This document shows, in pieces, positions 1 through 8,394 of a DNA stretch of 45,964 nucleotides. Positions within the stretch are counted from its first letter, which is position 1, and each line of letters opens with the position of its first letter. The notes below the pieces were generated by a model that was given only the letters and a program-made list of their open reading frames with translations, searched no databases and was not told the DNA's origin. Source of the DNA: Prevotella pallens ATCC 700821. Its GTDB lineage: Bacteria; Bacteroidota; Bacteroidia; Bacteroidales; Bacteroidaceae. Where the stretch lies: assembly GCF_000220255.1 (NCBI RefSeq), contig NZ_GL982513.1, forward strand, positions 184,219-230,182, in the 5' to 3' direction. The position numbers and the translations under genes were made by a program.

Positions 1-100
1 TTAAAATTTATAATTACTATTTTTTTATTTTGTAATTAAAAATCATTTGCATTTTAATTATATTTTTTTTGGTGCATACAGAAAGGCAATATTTATAAAT

Positions 101-142
101 AAAAAGAAAAAGCGATTATAGAGAATTTTTCTATAACCGCTT
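101..142 (-). terminator. Rho-independent terminator of the uridine-kinase-like gene
   Basis: A near-perfect inverted repeat (arms about 110-122 and 131-142, one G-T pair) reads on the minus strand as a stem followed by a T-rich tract (TTTTTCTTTTT). It lies about 80 bases past the stop of the minus-strand kinase gene. The rest of 1-221 is AT-rich and shows no gene. Confidence 0.6.
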
Positions 143-221
143 ACACAACAATTGCTAAATGTATATTTTTAGATGTAGTGCATATTTGTTTTTTTCGTTG
201 CGCTTTGCCTTGTTTCTGGCA

Positions 222-1883
222 TTAATATTTAAACGAAGAGCCACCTAAAAACTCTCTAAGCAACGATGTTGGTGGTAAACTTCGGAAAGGTAACGAAGAA
301 AAATAGCCTAAAAACTTACGCAATCTATATGCTTCTGCATATTCGTTACAGTTTTCTGGCACTTGTTCTAACACAGCTTCTGCTTGTGCTTTTAAAACTG
401 CAACCTCGTAAAGCATTGCGGTATTAAACATAATATCGGCATTTTCCTGATAAGGAAATATCCATTTCTTTTCTCCTGCGCGAACACTTGGCCAACGTCG
501 TATGGTTTCTTGTGCAGAACAGCCACGATATTTATGGTCGCGAACAATACGTCTAATAAGTCGGTTGTCGGTTGTAGGAATATAATTGTGGTCGTCTAAT
601 AATATTGTTGTTAAAGCAGAAGCATAAATACGGAATTTTTTATTGTCGGCAATATCGTTTGTCAGCATCGGATTTAAAGCGTGTATACCTTCTACTATTA
701 AAACATTATCAGAATTTAGTTGAAGTTTTTTACCTTTCATTTCGCTTTTCCCTGTTTGAAAGTTATAAGAGGGCAATTGCACCTCGTCGCCACGGAATAA
801 TGCCAAAAACTGTTCGTTAAGAAGCGGAATATTTAGTGCATATAAGCTTTCGTAATCGTAATCGCCCGACTCGTCTTTTGGTGTATCCACCCGATTTACA
901 AAATAATCGTCTAAAGAAATTTGTACTGGTTTTATTCCACAAGTTAATAACTGCACAGAAAGACGCTTACAAAACGTAGTTTTTCCACTCGAAGAAGGTC
1001 CGGCAATTAGCACAACCTTCACATCTTTTTTGTTTGCTATGGTTTCTGCAATTTGCGAAATTCTTTTTTCTTGCAATGCTTCGCTAACATTTATAAGGTC
1101 GTTAGAAAAACCTTGTTTCACGGCTTCGTTAAAATCGCCAACAGTTCGTACGCCTAAAATTTCTTGCCACCGATGATGCATTCTAAAAACCTCAAACATT
1201 TTGTCTTGGTTTATTAAATTATCTAACTTTGCAGGATTTTCAGACGATGGTACGCGAAGTAATAATCCATCGAAGAATTTTTCTACTCCAAAAAGCTTAA
1301 TTTGCGATGTATTTGTGAGCATTGCACCATAATAATAGTCAACATAGTCGGTTAATTTATAATAAGTGGTATAAAGCGAGCCAGTACTTTCAAGGAGTTT
1401 TACCTTAGCTTCGTCGCCCAACTTTCGAAACATATTAATAGCTTCTTCGGTTGTAGCCTCATAACGCTGTATAGGTAAAGCTTGATTTATAATGGTTTGC
1501 ATTTGTTGGCGTATATTTTCAATATCGCTATTTGTAACTTCGCGATGAATGTTAATGTTGCAATAATAGCCATTTGCCACCGGAATATCTATTACAACTT
1601 TGCTTTTTGGATATATATCGTGTACGGCTTTACACAAAACCATAAACAAAGAACGAATATAAGTGCGCATTCCCGAAGCAGAATAAAGGTCGAGAAACTC
1701 TACATCTTTATTATGAAATACACGAAAATCTAATCCTTCAACCTTGTTATTTACCTTTGCACTTATTGGTCCAAAGTTCATATTAAGATTAAATGCAGTA
1801 TAAACATCATAAAGTGTACTGCCAATTGGTACTTCTAAAGTTTTTTTATTATTTTTGCAACGGATTTGTATTACTTGTTTCAT
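222..1883 (-). CDS. Nucleoside (uridine) kinase-like P-loop protein with N-terminal TGS/ThrRS-like region
   Basis: The 553-residue protein has an N-terminal ubiquitin-like TGS-type segment (about residues 1-65), a middle region like the threonyl-tRNA synthetase second additional domain (about 70-230), and a C-terminal phosphoribulokinase/uridine kinase domain. The Walker A motif GPSSSGKTTF is near residue 294, followed by the substrate-binding stretch SLDDYFVNR and by VEGIHALNP. Such fusions are common in Bacteroidota, Firmicutes and Thermotogae and are annotated as uridine kinase or nucleoside kinase; phosphorylation of uridine/cytidine by this long form is inferred. The start ATG is the first in frame and opens directly into the TGS-like strand. 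The gene is monocistronic and divergent from the Na/Pi transporter gene 92 bp away. Confidence 0.85.
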   Translation of the reverse strand: MKQVIQIRCKNNKKTLEVPIGSTLYDVYTAFNLNMNFGPISAKVNNKVEGLDFRVFHNKDVEFLDLYSASGMRTYIRSLFMVLCKAVHDIYPKSKVVIDIPVANGYYCNINIHREVTNSDIENIRQQMQTIINQALPIQRYEATTEEAINMFRKLGDEAKVKLLESTGSLYTTYYKLTDYVDYYYGAMLTNTSQIKLFGVEKFFDGLLLRVPSSENPAKLDNLINQDKMFEVFRMHHRWQEILGVRTVGDFNEAVKQGFSNDLINVSEALQEKRISQIAETIANKKDVKVVLIAGPSSSGKTTFCKRLSVQLLTCGIKPVQISLDDYFVNRVDTPKDESGDYDYESLYALNIPLLNEQFLALFRGDEVQLPSYNFQTGKSEMKGKKLQLNSDNVLIVEGIHALNPMLTNDIADNKKFRIYASALTTILLDDHNYIPTTDNRLIRRIVRDHKYRGCSAQETIRRWPSVRAGEKKWIFPYQENADIMFNTAMLYEVAVLKAQAEAVLEQVPENCNEYAEAYRLRKFLGYFSSLPFRSLPPTSLLREFLGGSSFKY

Positions 1884-1975
1884 CTTGTATGAACGTTTAA
1901 CGATTTTAATCAGGGTATAAAGTTAGCAAGTTCTCATTAAAGAGCAAAAAATAGCATTAGAAAAAAAGAATTATT

Positions 1976-3685
1976 ATGACAACAGGTATTTATTTTGCCA
2001 TTATTTTCAAGATTATTGGTTCGTTGGCATTGCTTATCTATGGAATGAAAGTAATGAGTGAAGCATTACAAAAAATGGCAGGTTCGCAATTACGCCACAT
2101 TTTAGGTGCAATGACTACCAATCGTTTTACTGGTATGCTTACAGGAACATTCATAACTTGTGCTGTACAATCGTCTTCGGCAACAACGGTAATGACTGTT
2201 TCTTTCGTAAATGCAGGGCTATTAACCCTTGCTCAAGCTATTTCCGTGATAATGGGTGCTAATATTGGAACAACACTTACGGCTTGGATTATGTCGTTAG
2301 GATATTCTGTAGACCTAACAAGCTTTGTTTTTCCAGCTTTTCTTGTGGGAATTGTGCTGATTTACACACGAAGAATGCGCTATGTAGGCGACTTCTTGTT
2401 TGGTCTTTCGTTTATGTTCTTCAGTTTGGTGCTGTTAAGCGATGCTGGAAAAGCACTACATTTAGACACTACACCTGCAGTTATAGAGTTTTTTAAATCG
2501 TTCGATATAAACAGTTATTTCACTATTCTGATATTTCTTGCCATTGGTTCCCTCATAACTTGCATCGTTCAGTCGTCTGCTGCGGTTATGGCTATCACCA
2601 TTTTGCTTTGTTCTACAGGCGTTTTACCTATTTATCTTGGTATTGCATTGGTTATGGGCGAAAACATTGGAACCACAATTACAGCCAATTTAGCAGCATT
2701 AGCAGCAAACACACAAGCACGAAGAGCAGCATTAGCCCACTTAATGTTTAACGTAATTGGTGTAGTTTGGGTGCTCGCTATATTCTATCCTTTCGTAAAT
2801 ATGGTATGTGGTTTTGTTGATTATAATCCTGCAATTGGTGCAGTCAATGCTAATATAAAAGTAAAACTACCTGTTGTTTTAGCAGCATTCCACACAACAT
2901 TTAATGTTGCAAATACATTTTTGCTAATTTGGTTTATTCCACAGCTCGAAAAGTTAGTTTGCTTGATTATAAAACCACGCAAGAGCGAGACAGAAGAAGA
3001 CTTCCGTTTGCGTTTCATACAAGCTGGAATTATGAAGACTCCAGAACTTTCGGTGCTCGAAGCAAGTAAAGAAATACAATCGTTTGCCGAACGTTTACAA
3101 CGAATGTTCGATATGGTGAGAGAACTATTACATACAACCGACGACTCTAAATTTGTGAAACTGTATTCGCGAATAGAGAAATATGAAGGCATTTCGGATA
3201 ATATGGAGATAGAAATAGCTAAATATTTAGACCAAGTTAGTAATGCTCACCTTAGCGATGAAACAAAAGAAAAGGTAAGATCAATGCTTAGAGAGATATC
3301 TGAACTAGAAAGTATTGGCGACTCTTGCTATAATATAGCTCGTACCATAAATAGAAAAATATCGGCAAAAGAAGATTTTACTGAAAAGCAATACAACCAC
3401 ATTGAACAAATGTTTGAACTTACCGACGATGCTTTAACACAAATGAACAGTTTGCTAATAGGACATAAACACCAAAACGATGTGAACCGTTCGTTCAACA
3501 TTGAAAACGAAATGAACAACTATCGTAACCAACTTAGCACACAAAACATTCAGGACGTAAACGAACATAAATATACTTACGCCATTGGAACAATGTATAT
3601 GGACATTATTCAAGAATGCGAAAAACTTGGCGATTATGTGGTAAATGTAGTTGAAGCACGTATGGGTGTAAAACAAAATGCATAA
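1976..3685 (+). CDS. Na/Pi cotransporter family protein (NptA/YjbB type) with PhoU-like C-terminus
   Basis: The 569-residue inner-membrane protein has two inverted Na/Pi-cotransporter repeats, each marked by the family QSS motif: QSSSATTVMTVSF near residue 65 and QSSAAVMAITILL near residue 198. About eight hydrophobic segments fill residues 1-330. The C-terminal third (about 355-560) is charged and helical like PhoU, with several E/D-rich helices. The family moves phosphate with sodium; in bacteria, export or homeostasis of Pi has been proposed, and direction cannot be read from sequence. The start follows a purine-rich stretch. It is followed after 52 bp by folP, which has its own promoter. 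Confidence 0.9.
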   Translation: MTTGIYFAIIFKIIGSLALLIYGMKVMSEALQKMAGSQLRHILGAMTTNRFTGMLTGTFITCAVQSSSATTVMTVSFVNAGLLTLAQAISVIMGANIGTTLTAWIMSLGYSVDLTSFVFPAFLVGIVLIYTRRMRYVGDFLFGLSFMFFSLVLLSDAGKALHLDTTPAVIEFFKSFDINSYFTILIFLAIGSLITCIVQSSAAVMAITILLCSTGVLPIYLGIALVMGENIGTTITANLAALAANTQARRAALAHLMFNVIGVVWVLAIFYPFVNMVCGFVDYNPAIGAVNANIKVKLPVVLAAFHTTFNVANTFLLIWFIPQLEKLVCLIIKPRKSETEEDFRLRFIQAGIMKTPELSVLEASKEIQSFAERLQRMFDMVRELLHTTDDSKFVKLYSRIEKYEGISDNMEIEIAKYLDQVSNAHLSDETKEKVRSMLREISELESIGDSCYNIARTINRKISAKEDFTEKQYNHIEQMFELTDDALTQMNSLLIGHKHQNDVNRSFNIENEMNNYRNQLSTQNIQDVNEHKYTYAIGTMYMDIIQECEKLGDYVVNVVEARMGVKQNA

Positions 3686-3701
3686 TTTTAGCATTGCTTA
3701 C

Positions 3702-3732
3702 TTTGCAGTTTAAAGTGCTTTTAGTAACTTTG
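3702..3732 (+). promoter_or_regulatory. Bacteroidota-type promoter of folP, likely giving a leaderless mRNA
   Basis: TTTG at 3702-3705 and TAACTTTG at 3725-3732 are separated by 19 bp, matching the Bacteroides -33/-7 consensus (TTTG, TAnnTTTG). The folP ATG begins only 6 bases after the -7 box, so transcription would start at or a few bases from the start codon. Confidence 0.6.
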
Positions 3733-3737
3733 CCTGT

Positions 3738-4574
3738 ATGGAAAAAGAAAATTTTGCACAACAATTTAGTCCTGTGGAATATACAATAAACGTAAAAGGA
3801 CAACTCTTCGATTTGTCTAAACCGTGTGTAATGGGAATATTAAACGTTACACCAGACTCGTTTTATGCCGATAGTCGTATGCAAACTGAGGCTGAAATAT
3901 ACAATCGTACTAACCAAATTATAGCGGAAGGAGCTAAAATTATAGATGTTGGTGCATGTTCTACACGTCCTGGAAGCAAATTTGTAGACGAAGCAGAAGA
4001 AAGACGCCGACTTGCTATGGCACTTCCTATAATTCGTAAAACACAACCAAAAGCAATAATATCGCTCGACACTTTTCGTGCCTCAATAGCACGAGAAATG
4101 GTAAACGAATTTGGTGTAGATATTATAAACGATGTGGAAGAAGGTAGCGATGCAGAAATGTTTCGTACTGTAGCCGAACTGGGAACACCTTATATATTAA
4201 TGTCGAAAGCTCCAAACATACACGATATGCTTATAAATATTGCACGCGAAATACAAGAATTACGTGCTTTGGGACAGAAAGATATTATTATAGATCCAGG
4301 ATTTGGATTTGGAAAAGACCCTATAGACGGCAATTATGCGCTAATGAATGTAATGGAACAACTACACGTTTTAGAACTTCCAATATTAGTTGGAATTAGT
4401 CGCAAACGTATGATTCACCAGCTTTTGGGCATTACAGCACAAGAAAGTTTGAATGGAACAACTGCACTAAATATGATTGCACTAATGAAAGGAGCAAGCA
4501 TTTTGCGTGTACACGATGTGAAAGAAGCTGTAGAAACGGTGCAAATTTACAACCGTTTACGGCAAGCAAAATAA
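3738..4574 (+). CDS. folP: Dihydropteroate synthase
   Basis: The 278-residue protein joins p-aminobenzoate to 6-hydroxymethyl-dihydropterin pyrophosphate in folate synthesis and is the sulfonamide target. The TIM-barrel signatures are present: GILNVTPDSF near residue 34, DVGACSTRPG near 72 (family DIGGxSTRPG), ISLDTF near 107, NDVEEG near 130, IIDPGFGFGK near 184 and a late SRKRMI (about 217). Length is normal for the family. The start at 3738 is the only Met before the first barrel strand, which matters because a promoter lies directly against it. The next gene, cdaA, follows in the same direction after 132 bp; this folP-cdaA order is common in Bacteroidota. Confidence 0.95.
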   Translation: MEKENFAQQFSPVEYTINVKGQLFDLSKPCVMGILNVTPDSFYADSRMQTEAEIYNRTNQIIAEGAKIIDVGACSTRPGSKFVDEAEERRRLAMALPIIRKTQPKAIISLDTFRASIAREMVNEFGVDIINDVEEGSDAEMFRTVAELGTPYILMSKAPNIHDMLINIAREIQELRALGQKDIIIDPGFGFGKDPIDGNYALMNVMEQLHVLELPILVGISRKRMIHQLLGITAQESLNGTTALNMIALMKGASILRVHDVKEAVETVQIYNRLRQAK

Positions 4575-4706
4575 CAATGCAAATGTTTTTGAATGTGCAA
4601 TAGCAACAACATACCTGCTAAAGACACAAACATAGAACGTTTGGAGAAAGAAACAAAGCCAGTATTGCTAATGGCAATATAGAAACAACAACTAAAAGAG
4701 AAGAAT

Positions 4707-5483
4707 ATGTTTTTCGAATTTGGCATAAAAGATATCATCGATATTGTATTAGTGGCACTTATGCTCTACTACATATATCGTATTATGAAAGAATCACGTT
4801 CGCTTAACGTGTTTGCAGGTATCATGACATTTATTGTTGTGTGGCTTATTGTTAGTCAGGTTTTAGAAATGAGACTTTTAGGAAGCATTATGGATAAATT
4901 AGTGTCTGTAGGCGTAATTGGTCTCATTGTGCTTTTTCAGGAAGAAATACGCTATTTTCTCTATAATCTTGGTGCACACCAAAAAGCAAGAAACATTCTA
5001 AAACTATTTCGGAACGATAAGAACAAAAAAGGCGTAGACCGCGAAACTATTCTCCCTATTGTTATGGCTTGTATGAATATGGGCAAGGGAAAAGTTGGGG
5101 CACTTATTGTTATAGAACGTAGTGTAATGCTTCAGGATATTGTTGATACGGGCGCCTATATTGATGCTCGCATTGACCAACGACTTATTGAAAATATTTT
5201 TTTTAAGAACTCTCCACTCCACGATGGTGCAATGGTTATATCAAAAAAACGTATTAAAGCTGCTGGTTGTATTCTTCCAGTTAGCCACAATCAAGATATT
5301 CCAAAGGAATTTGGACTACGCCATCGTGCCGCATTAGGAATTTCGCAGGCATCTGATGCACTTGCTATAATAGTTTCAGAAGAAACTGGCAAAATTTCGA
5401 TTGCTATTCATGGCGAGTTCCAAGTGCGTTTATCAGCCGAACAATTAGAAAGTATTCTCACAAAGGAACTCGAAAACTTTTAA
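4707..5483 (+). CDS. cdaA: Membrane diadenylate cyclase CdaA (c-di-AMP synthase)
   Basis: The 258-residue protein makes cyclic di-AMP from two ATP at the cytoplasmic membrane. Three hydrophobic segments occupy about residues 8-80, followed by a DAC (DisA_N) domain. The catalytic motifs are intact: LHDGAMVI near residue 172 (DGA) and RHRAALGI near 207 (RHR). The C-terminus ISIAIHGEF is also typical. It shares a strand with folP and is separated from it by 132 bp in which no further gene or clear riboswitch is visible. In Bacteroidota CdaA commonly supports cell-wall and osmotic homeostasis (family knowledge). Downstream lies the accessory island. Confidence 0.93.
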   Translation: MFFEFGIKDIIDIVLVALMLYYIYRIMKESRSLNVFAGIMTFIVVWLIVSQVLEMRLLGSIMDKLVSVGVIGLIVLFQEEIRYFLYNLGAHQKARNILKLFRNDKNKKGVDRETILPIVMACMNMGKGKVGALIVIERSVMLQDIVDTGAYIDARIDQRLIENIFFKNSPLHDGAMVISKKRIKAAGCILPVSHNQDIPKEFGLRHRAALGISQASDALAIIVSEETGKISIAIHGEFQVRLSAEQLESILTKELENF

Positions 5484-5499
5484 ACCTAAATTGTATTTA

Positions 5500-5563
5500 T
5501 TAGAAACTTATTTTGTGTTTTATTATGCTTCACACGAAAGCATAAAGGCAACATTGTTTCTAA
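5500..5563 (+). terminator. Possible terminator stem-loop after cdaA
   Basis: Nested inverted repeats are visible: an outer TTAGAAAC (5500-5507) / GTTTCTAA (5556-5563) and an inner TTATGCTT (5523-5530) / AAGCATAA (5538-5545). No strong T-run follows, so function as a terminator is uncertain. Confidence 0.3.
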
Positions 5564-5607
5564 ATAAGAATGTACAGACAATAAAAGAAAAGTAATGTCG
5601 GTAAAGA

Positions 5608-5928
5608 CTAAAAAACATTGATGTCGCAGTTGATGTTATTTAACGTGAGTTCGACGAATTTAGAACAGAGCAAGCTGTGTGTCAATAGTCCTTTGTACAT
5701 TGATACACGGCATCTTTTTTCAAGATAGAAGTGTTTAAAGCAGTGATAACCAGAGTCGTGAAAAAGAATCATTATTAGCATGACTTCTGCCTTTGACATC
5801 GTGGAATCTCGATGATACTTTCTTTTTCCAGTAGGCTTTAGCGTATATTTTGCCACCATTGCATCAAAAAACTTGCAGAAATCATCTGCCATATAAAATA
5901 TTTCAGTAACTTTGTCCTCGGTGATCAT
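5608..5928 (-). pseudogene. IS982-family transposase, N-terminal remnant (copy 1)
   Basis: About 73 residues from MITEDKVTEIF to FKHFYLEKR look like the start of an IS982-family transposase (FCKFFD, the MSKAEVMLIMILFHDSGY stretch, FKHFY). The frame then runs into the opposite end of the element and past its boundary at 5641 into host DNA. The DDE catalytic core is absent, so this cannot be an active transposase. The same junction occurs in copy 2. Family assignment rests on recognition of the N-terminal motif only. Confidence 0.6.
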
Positions 5929-6033
5929 AGCGATTTTTGTTTGTAACTATTTGTATATTAGTTCTTTAAAGTTACAACAAATTTTGCTAATCACCAAATT
6001 TATAGACACTTATAATTCGTCGAACTCACGTTA
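5641..6033. mobile_element. MITE-like deletion derivative of an IS982-family element, copy 1
   Basis: A 393-bp element is bounded by perfect 20-bp terminal inverted repeats (TAACGTGAGTTCGACGAATT at 5641-5660, its reverse complement at 6014-6033). It is flanked by a 5-bp direct repeat TTATT (5636-5640 and 6034-6038), a target-site duplication showing that this copy inserted on its own. Inside is only the start of a transposase gene on the minus strand. A second copy of identical length lies in the same orientation at 8001-8393, with about 13 differences by eye (about 97% identity). Confidence 0.85.
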
Positions 6034-6038
6034 TTATT

Positions 6039-6338
6039 ACATAAAAAAGACATCTCCTTTAAAGAAAACATAGCGTTAATTATAATTAATTTATTCATAT
6101 TTTTAAAATAACATTATATAAGTTATTATTTAATTATTTACCTTTGGAGCATAATAAAGCCTAACCTACCTATGATCTAGTAAATTATTACGACAATATC
6201 TCTAAGAAAAAAGCAAAGAAATGAGGTGTGTATTATCAAAGCTGGAACTTGTACGGTGAGCTTATAACAAAAGATATAACAAACTAATTGAGAGAAATTT
6301 CTATTTTAAATTTATTTTTCTAACCTGCATCTTGTAAA
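6039..6338 (+). promoter_or_regulatory. Upstream region of the cytolysin-like gene with a -7 box
   Basis: This 300-bp gap is strongly AT-rich and holds no convincing gene. TACCTTTG at 6139-6146 matches the -7 consensus TAnnTTTG, but no TTTG is present at the expected -33 distance. If used, it would give a leader of about 210 nt before the gene at 6366. No riboswitch or known leader was recognised. Confidence 0.35.
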
Positions 6339-6365
6339 ATGGGATGCATTAACCTATTAAAAGTT

Positions 6366-8003
6366 ATGAAACATTACAGTTTTATTGTTAGAGGGCTTAG
6401 CGTATTATTATTCGCTAATGTACTTACATCATGTAGTAGCGACATCATGGAGGATGTTACCAATGTGCCTAGTACAGACAAGAATATCAGTCCACAACTT
6501 CTTAATTCATTACCACTAGGTAAAGATATGTATCGTGTGGGCGATAAAGTTGATCTTTACAATGGTCCAACTCCTAATTCTTCGCCACAAATAGTAAGCA
6601 ATGAGGGCATTTTTGATGGTATTAACGGCACGATGGTAAACAAAACACAGATGTACAACGCTAGTGCCATCCATGATGAAGTCCTCTTTTTTAACCCCAA
6701 TGAAAACCAAATTTTTCCTGGCAATGTTTTAGCAGGTAACACTATTTCAAATGGCATATTTAGTCCTATCAAGAATGCAGAAGTAGAAGATATGGTAGTT
6801 ACAGCCGATTTGACCCCTATGGGAGGAGCTGCTTATACTGCAGTTATCCCTAATATTACATGGAGTAGCTACCAAACTACCCTTCAGCAATGGAGATCAT
6901 CCCCTAATGCTGAACCCTCTGTAACAACAGAGTACAAAGTACAAGAGATCAAAAATGAAAAGGAATTTGCTACCCACTTAGGTATCAATTTTAATGGTTC
7001 ACTCGTGCAAGCAGGGCTAAGCCTTGACACACAGCACAACAGAAAAAAGACGCATGTTCTCGTTTCGTTTATTCAGAAATTATTTACAGTTTCTACATCT
7101 CCTAAAAACTGCATTCTGAAATCTGCTGATATTAACTCTTTTAATGGGGTAATGCCTGTATATGTAAGCAGTGTTCACTATGGAAGAATGGCGTTTGCCC
7201 TTATTTCTACAAACTATAGTTACGATGAGGTTACAGCTGCACTTAATCTTGTTTTCCCTAAACTTAATAACTTAAGTGCTGATTTACAAATTAAATACAA
7301 GAGCATCTTAGACGAATCTGTAATCACACAGACTAGCATTGGAGGTACTATGCAAGACCATCAAGCAATTATATCTGGTGGTTGGGAGGCCTTTAAGAAA
7401 GCTATCGGCAACCCTATACCAATGTCAGCAGCAGCTCCTATTGCTTACAACTTAAAGTATGTTGGCGATAACTCTGTAGCTCGTATCCTTACGAGCAATT
7501 CTTACCCTGTTACACAATCGATTTTTGTTCCTACATGTAATAGCATCAACTTTAAGTTTACCCCAAAAGCGATCAGGGGTAAAGTTATAAACAAAAACCC
7601 TCTTTTCCTATATGGTGAATGCAACGTAACCCTTCCTAACGGAGATCGTTTTAACATTCTAAATATTAGTAAAGAGAAGGCTATTCAGGTAGATAACAAT
7701 TCCTATACAGATATAACAGACTCTAATATGCCTGAAACAGTTTCCATACAACGTCCACTAAATATGAGTATGTCAAACTTCTTGGAGCAGTATGTTACTA
7801 TTACAACAAGTATGCACAATACGATTATTAACAGAGTCCCTGTAGGCGATGATCTTGGAACAACTACTGTTACTATCAAGCTAAAGGATCTTCTTTTCGA
7901 TGCTAAGGCAGGCGGAAAAGCATTTAGCACAAGAAATCCAAAACAAACACTTGATTTTATGGGTGAAGTTCTTTTTGGACTTGAATATGATACATTAAAA
8001 TAA
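6366..8003 (+). CDS. Cholesterol-dependent-cytolysin-like (CDCL) pore-forming lipoprotein
   Basis: From Met at 6366 the protein has 545 residues, with a lipoprotein signal ending LTSC (Cys23) and acidic residues after it (SSDIMED), as in surface-exposed Bacteroidota lipoproteins. The frame is open 9 codons further upstream, but the signal peptide fits this start. The body carries thiol-activated-cytolysin family features in order: a PGNVLAGNTI stretch, IPNITWSSYQTTLQQW (Trp166), FIQKLFTVS, PVYVSSVHYGR (266-274), a GG pair (326-327) as in the CDC core, and PIAYNLKYVGDNSVARI. The last about 165 residues contain no Trp and lack the cholesterol-binding undecapeptide, so it groups with CDC-like proteins rather than classical cytolysins. 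CDCLs of Bacteroidota are reported to form pores that kill bacteria; that role here is inference. No partner CDCL or immunity gene is visible. The TAA stop is supplied by the adjacent element. Confidence 0.85.
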   Translation: MKHYSFIVRGLSVLLFANVLTSCSSDIMEDVTNVPSTDKNISPQLLNSLPLGKDMYRVGDKVDLYNGPTPNSSPQIVSNEGIFDGINGTMVNKTQMYNASAIHDEVLFFNPNENQIFPGNVLAGNTISNGIFSPIKNAEVEDMVVTADLTPMGGAAYTAVIPNITWSSYQTTLQQWRSSPNAEPSVTTEYKVQEIKNEKEFATHLGINFNGSLVQAGLSLDTQHNRKKTHVLVSFIQKLFTVSTSPKNCILKSADINSFNGVMPVYVSSVHYGRMAFALISTNYSYDEVTAALNLVFPKLNNLSADLQIKYKSILDESVITQTSIGGTMQDHQAIISGGWEAFKKAIGNPIPMSAAAPIAYNLKYVGDNSVARILTSNSYPVTQSIFVPTCNSINFKFTPKAIRGKVINKNPLFLYGECNVTLPNGDRFNILNISKEKAIQVDNNSYTDITDSNMPETVSIQRPLNMSMSNFLEQYVTITTSMHNTIINRVPVGDDLGTTTVTIKLKDLLFDAKAGGKAFSTRNPKQTLDFMGEVLFGLEYDTLK

Positions 8004-8288
8004 CGTGAGTTCGACGAATTTAGAACAGAGCAAGCTGTGTGTCAATAGTCCTTTGTACATTGATACACGGCTTCTTTTTTCAAGATAGAAATGTTTAAAG
8101 CAGCGATAACCAGAATCGTGAAAAAGAATCATTATTAGCATGACTTCTGCCTTTGACATCGTGGAATCTCGATGATACTTTCTTTTTCCTGTAGGTTTTA
8201 GCGTATATTTTGCTGTCATTGCATCAAAAAACTTGCAGAAGTCATCTGCCATACAAAATATTTCAGTAACTTTGTCCTCGGTGATCAT
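7995..8288 (-). pseudogene. IS982-family transposase, N-terminal remnant (copy 2)
   Basis: This is the same truncated frame as in copy 1, with a few residue changes (for example Thr for Val in FFDAM(V/T)AKY and Arg for His in GY(H/R)CFKHFY). It keeps about 73 transposase-like residues and lacks the catalytic domain. It ends inside the cytolysin-like gene's last codons on the other strand because the element abuts that gene. Confidence 0.6.
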
Positions 8289-8393
8289 AGCGATTTTTGT
8301 TTGTAACTATTTGTATATTAGTTCTTTAAAGTTACAACAAATTTCGCTAATCACTAAATTTATAGACACTTATAATTCGTCGAACTCACGTTA
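8001..8393. mobile_element. MITE-like deletion derivative of an IS982-family element, copy 2
   Basis: This 393-bp element has the same 20-bp terminal inverted repeats (8001-8020, 8374-8393) and orientation as copy 1. Its first three bases are the TAA stop of the cytolysin-like gene, and its other end lies one base from the lysR stop. No target-site duplication is seen (TTAAAA on the left, TTTACA on the right), unlike copy 1, which suggests a deletion or recombination next to the element after insertion. Confidence 0.85.
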
Positions 8394-8394
8394 T

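Noticed and set aside
5641..6033. Active insertion sequence
   Set aside because: Only the first about 73 transposase residues are present and the catalytic core is missing in both copies.
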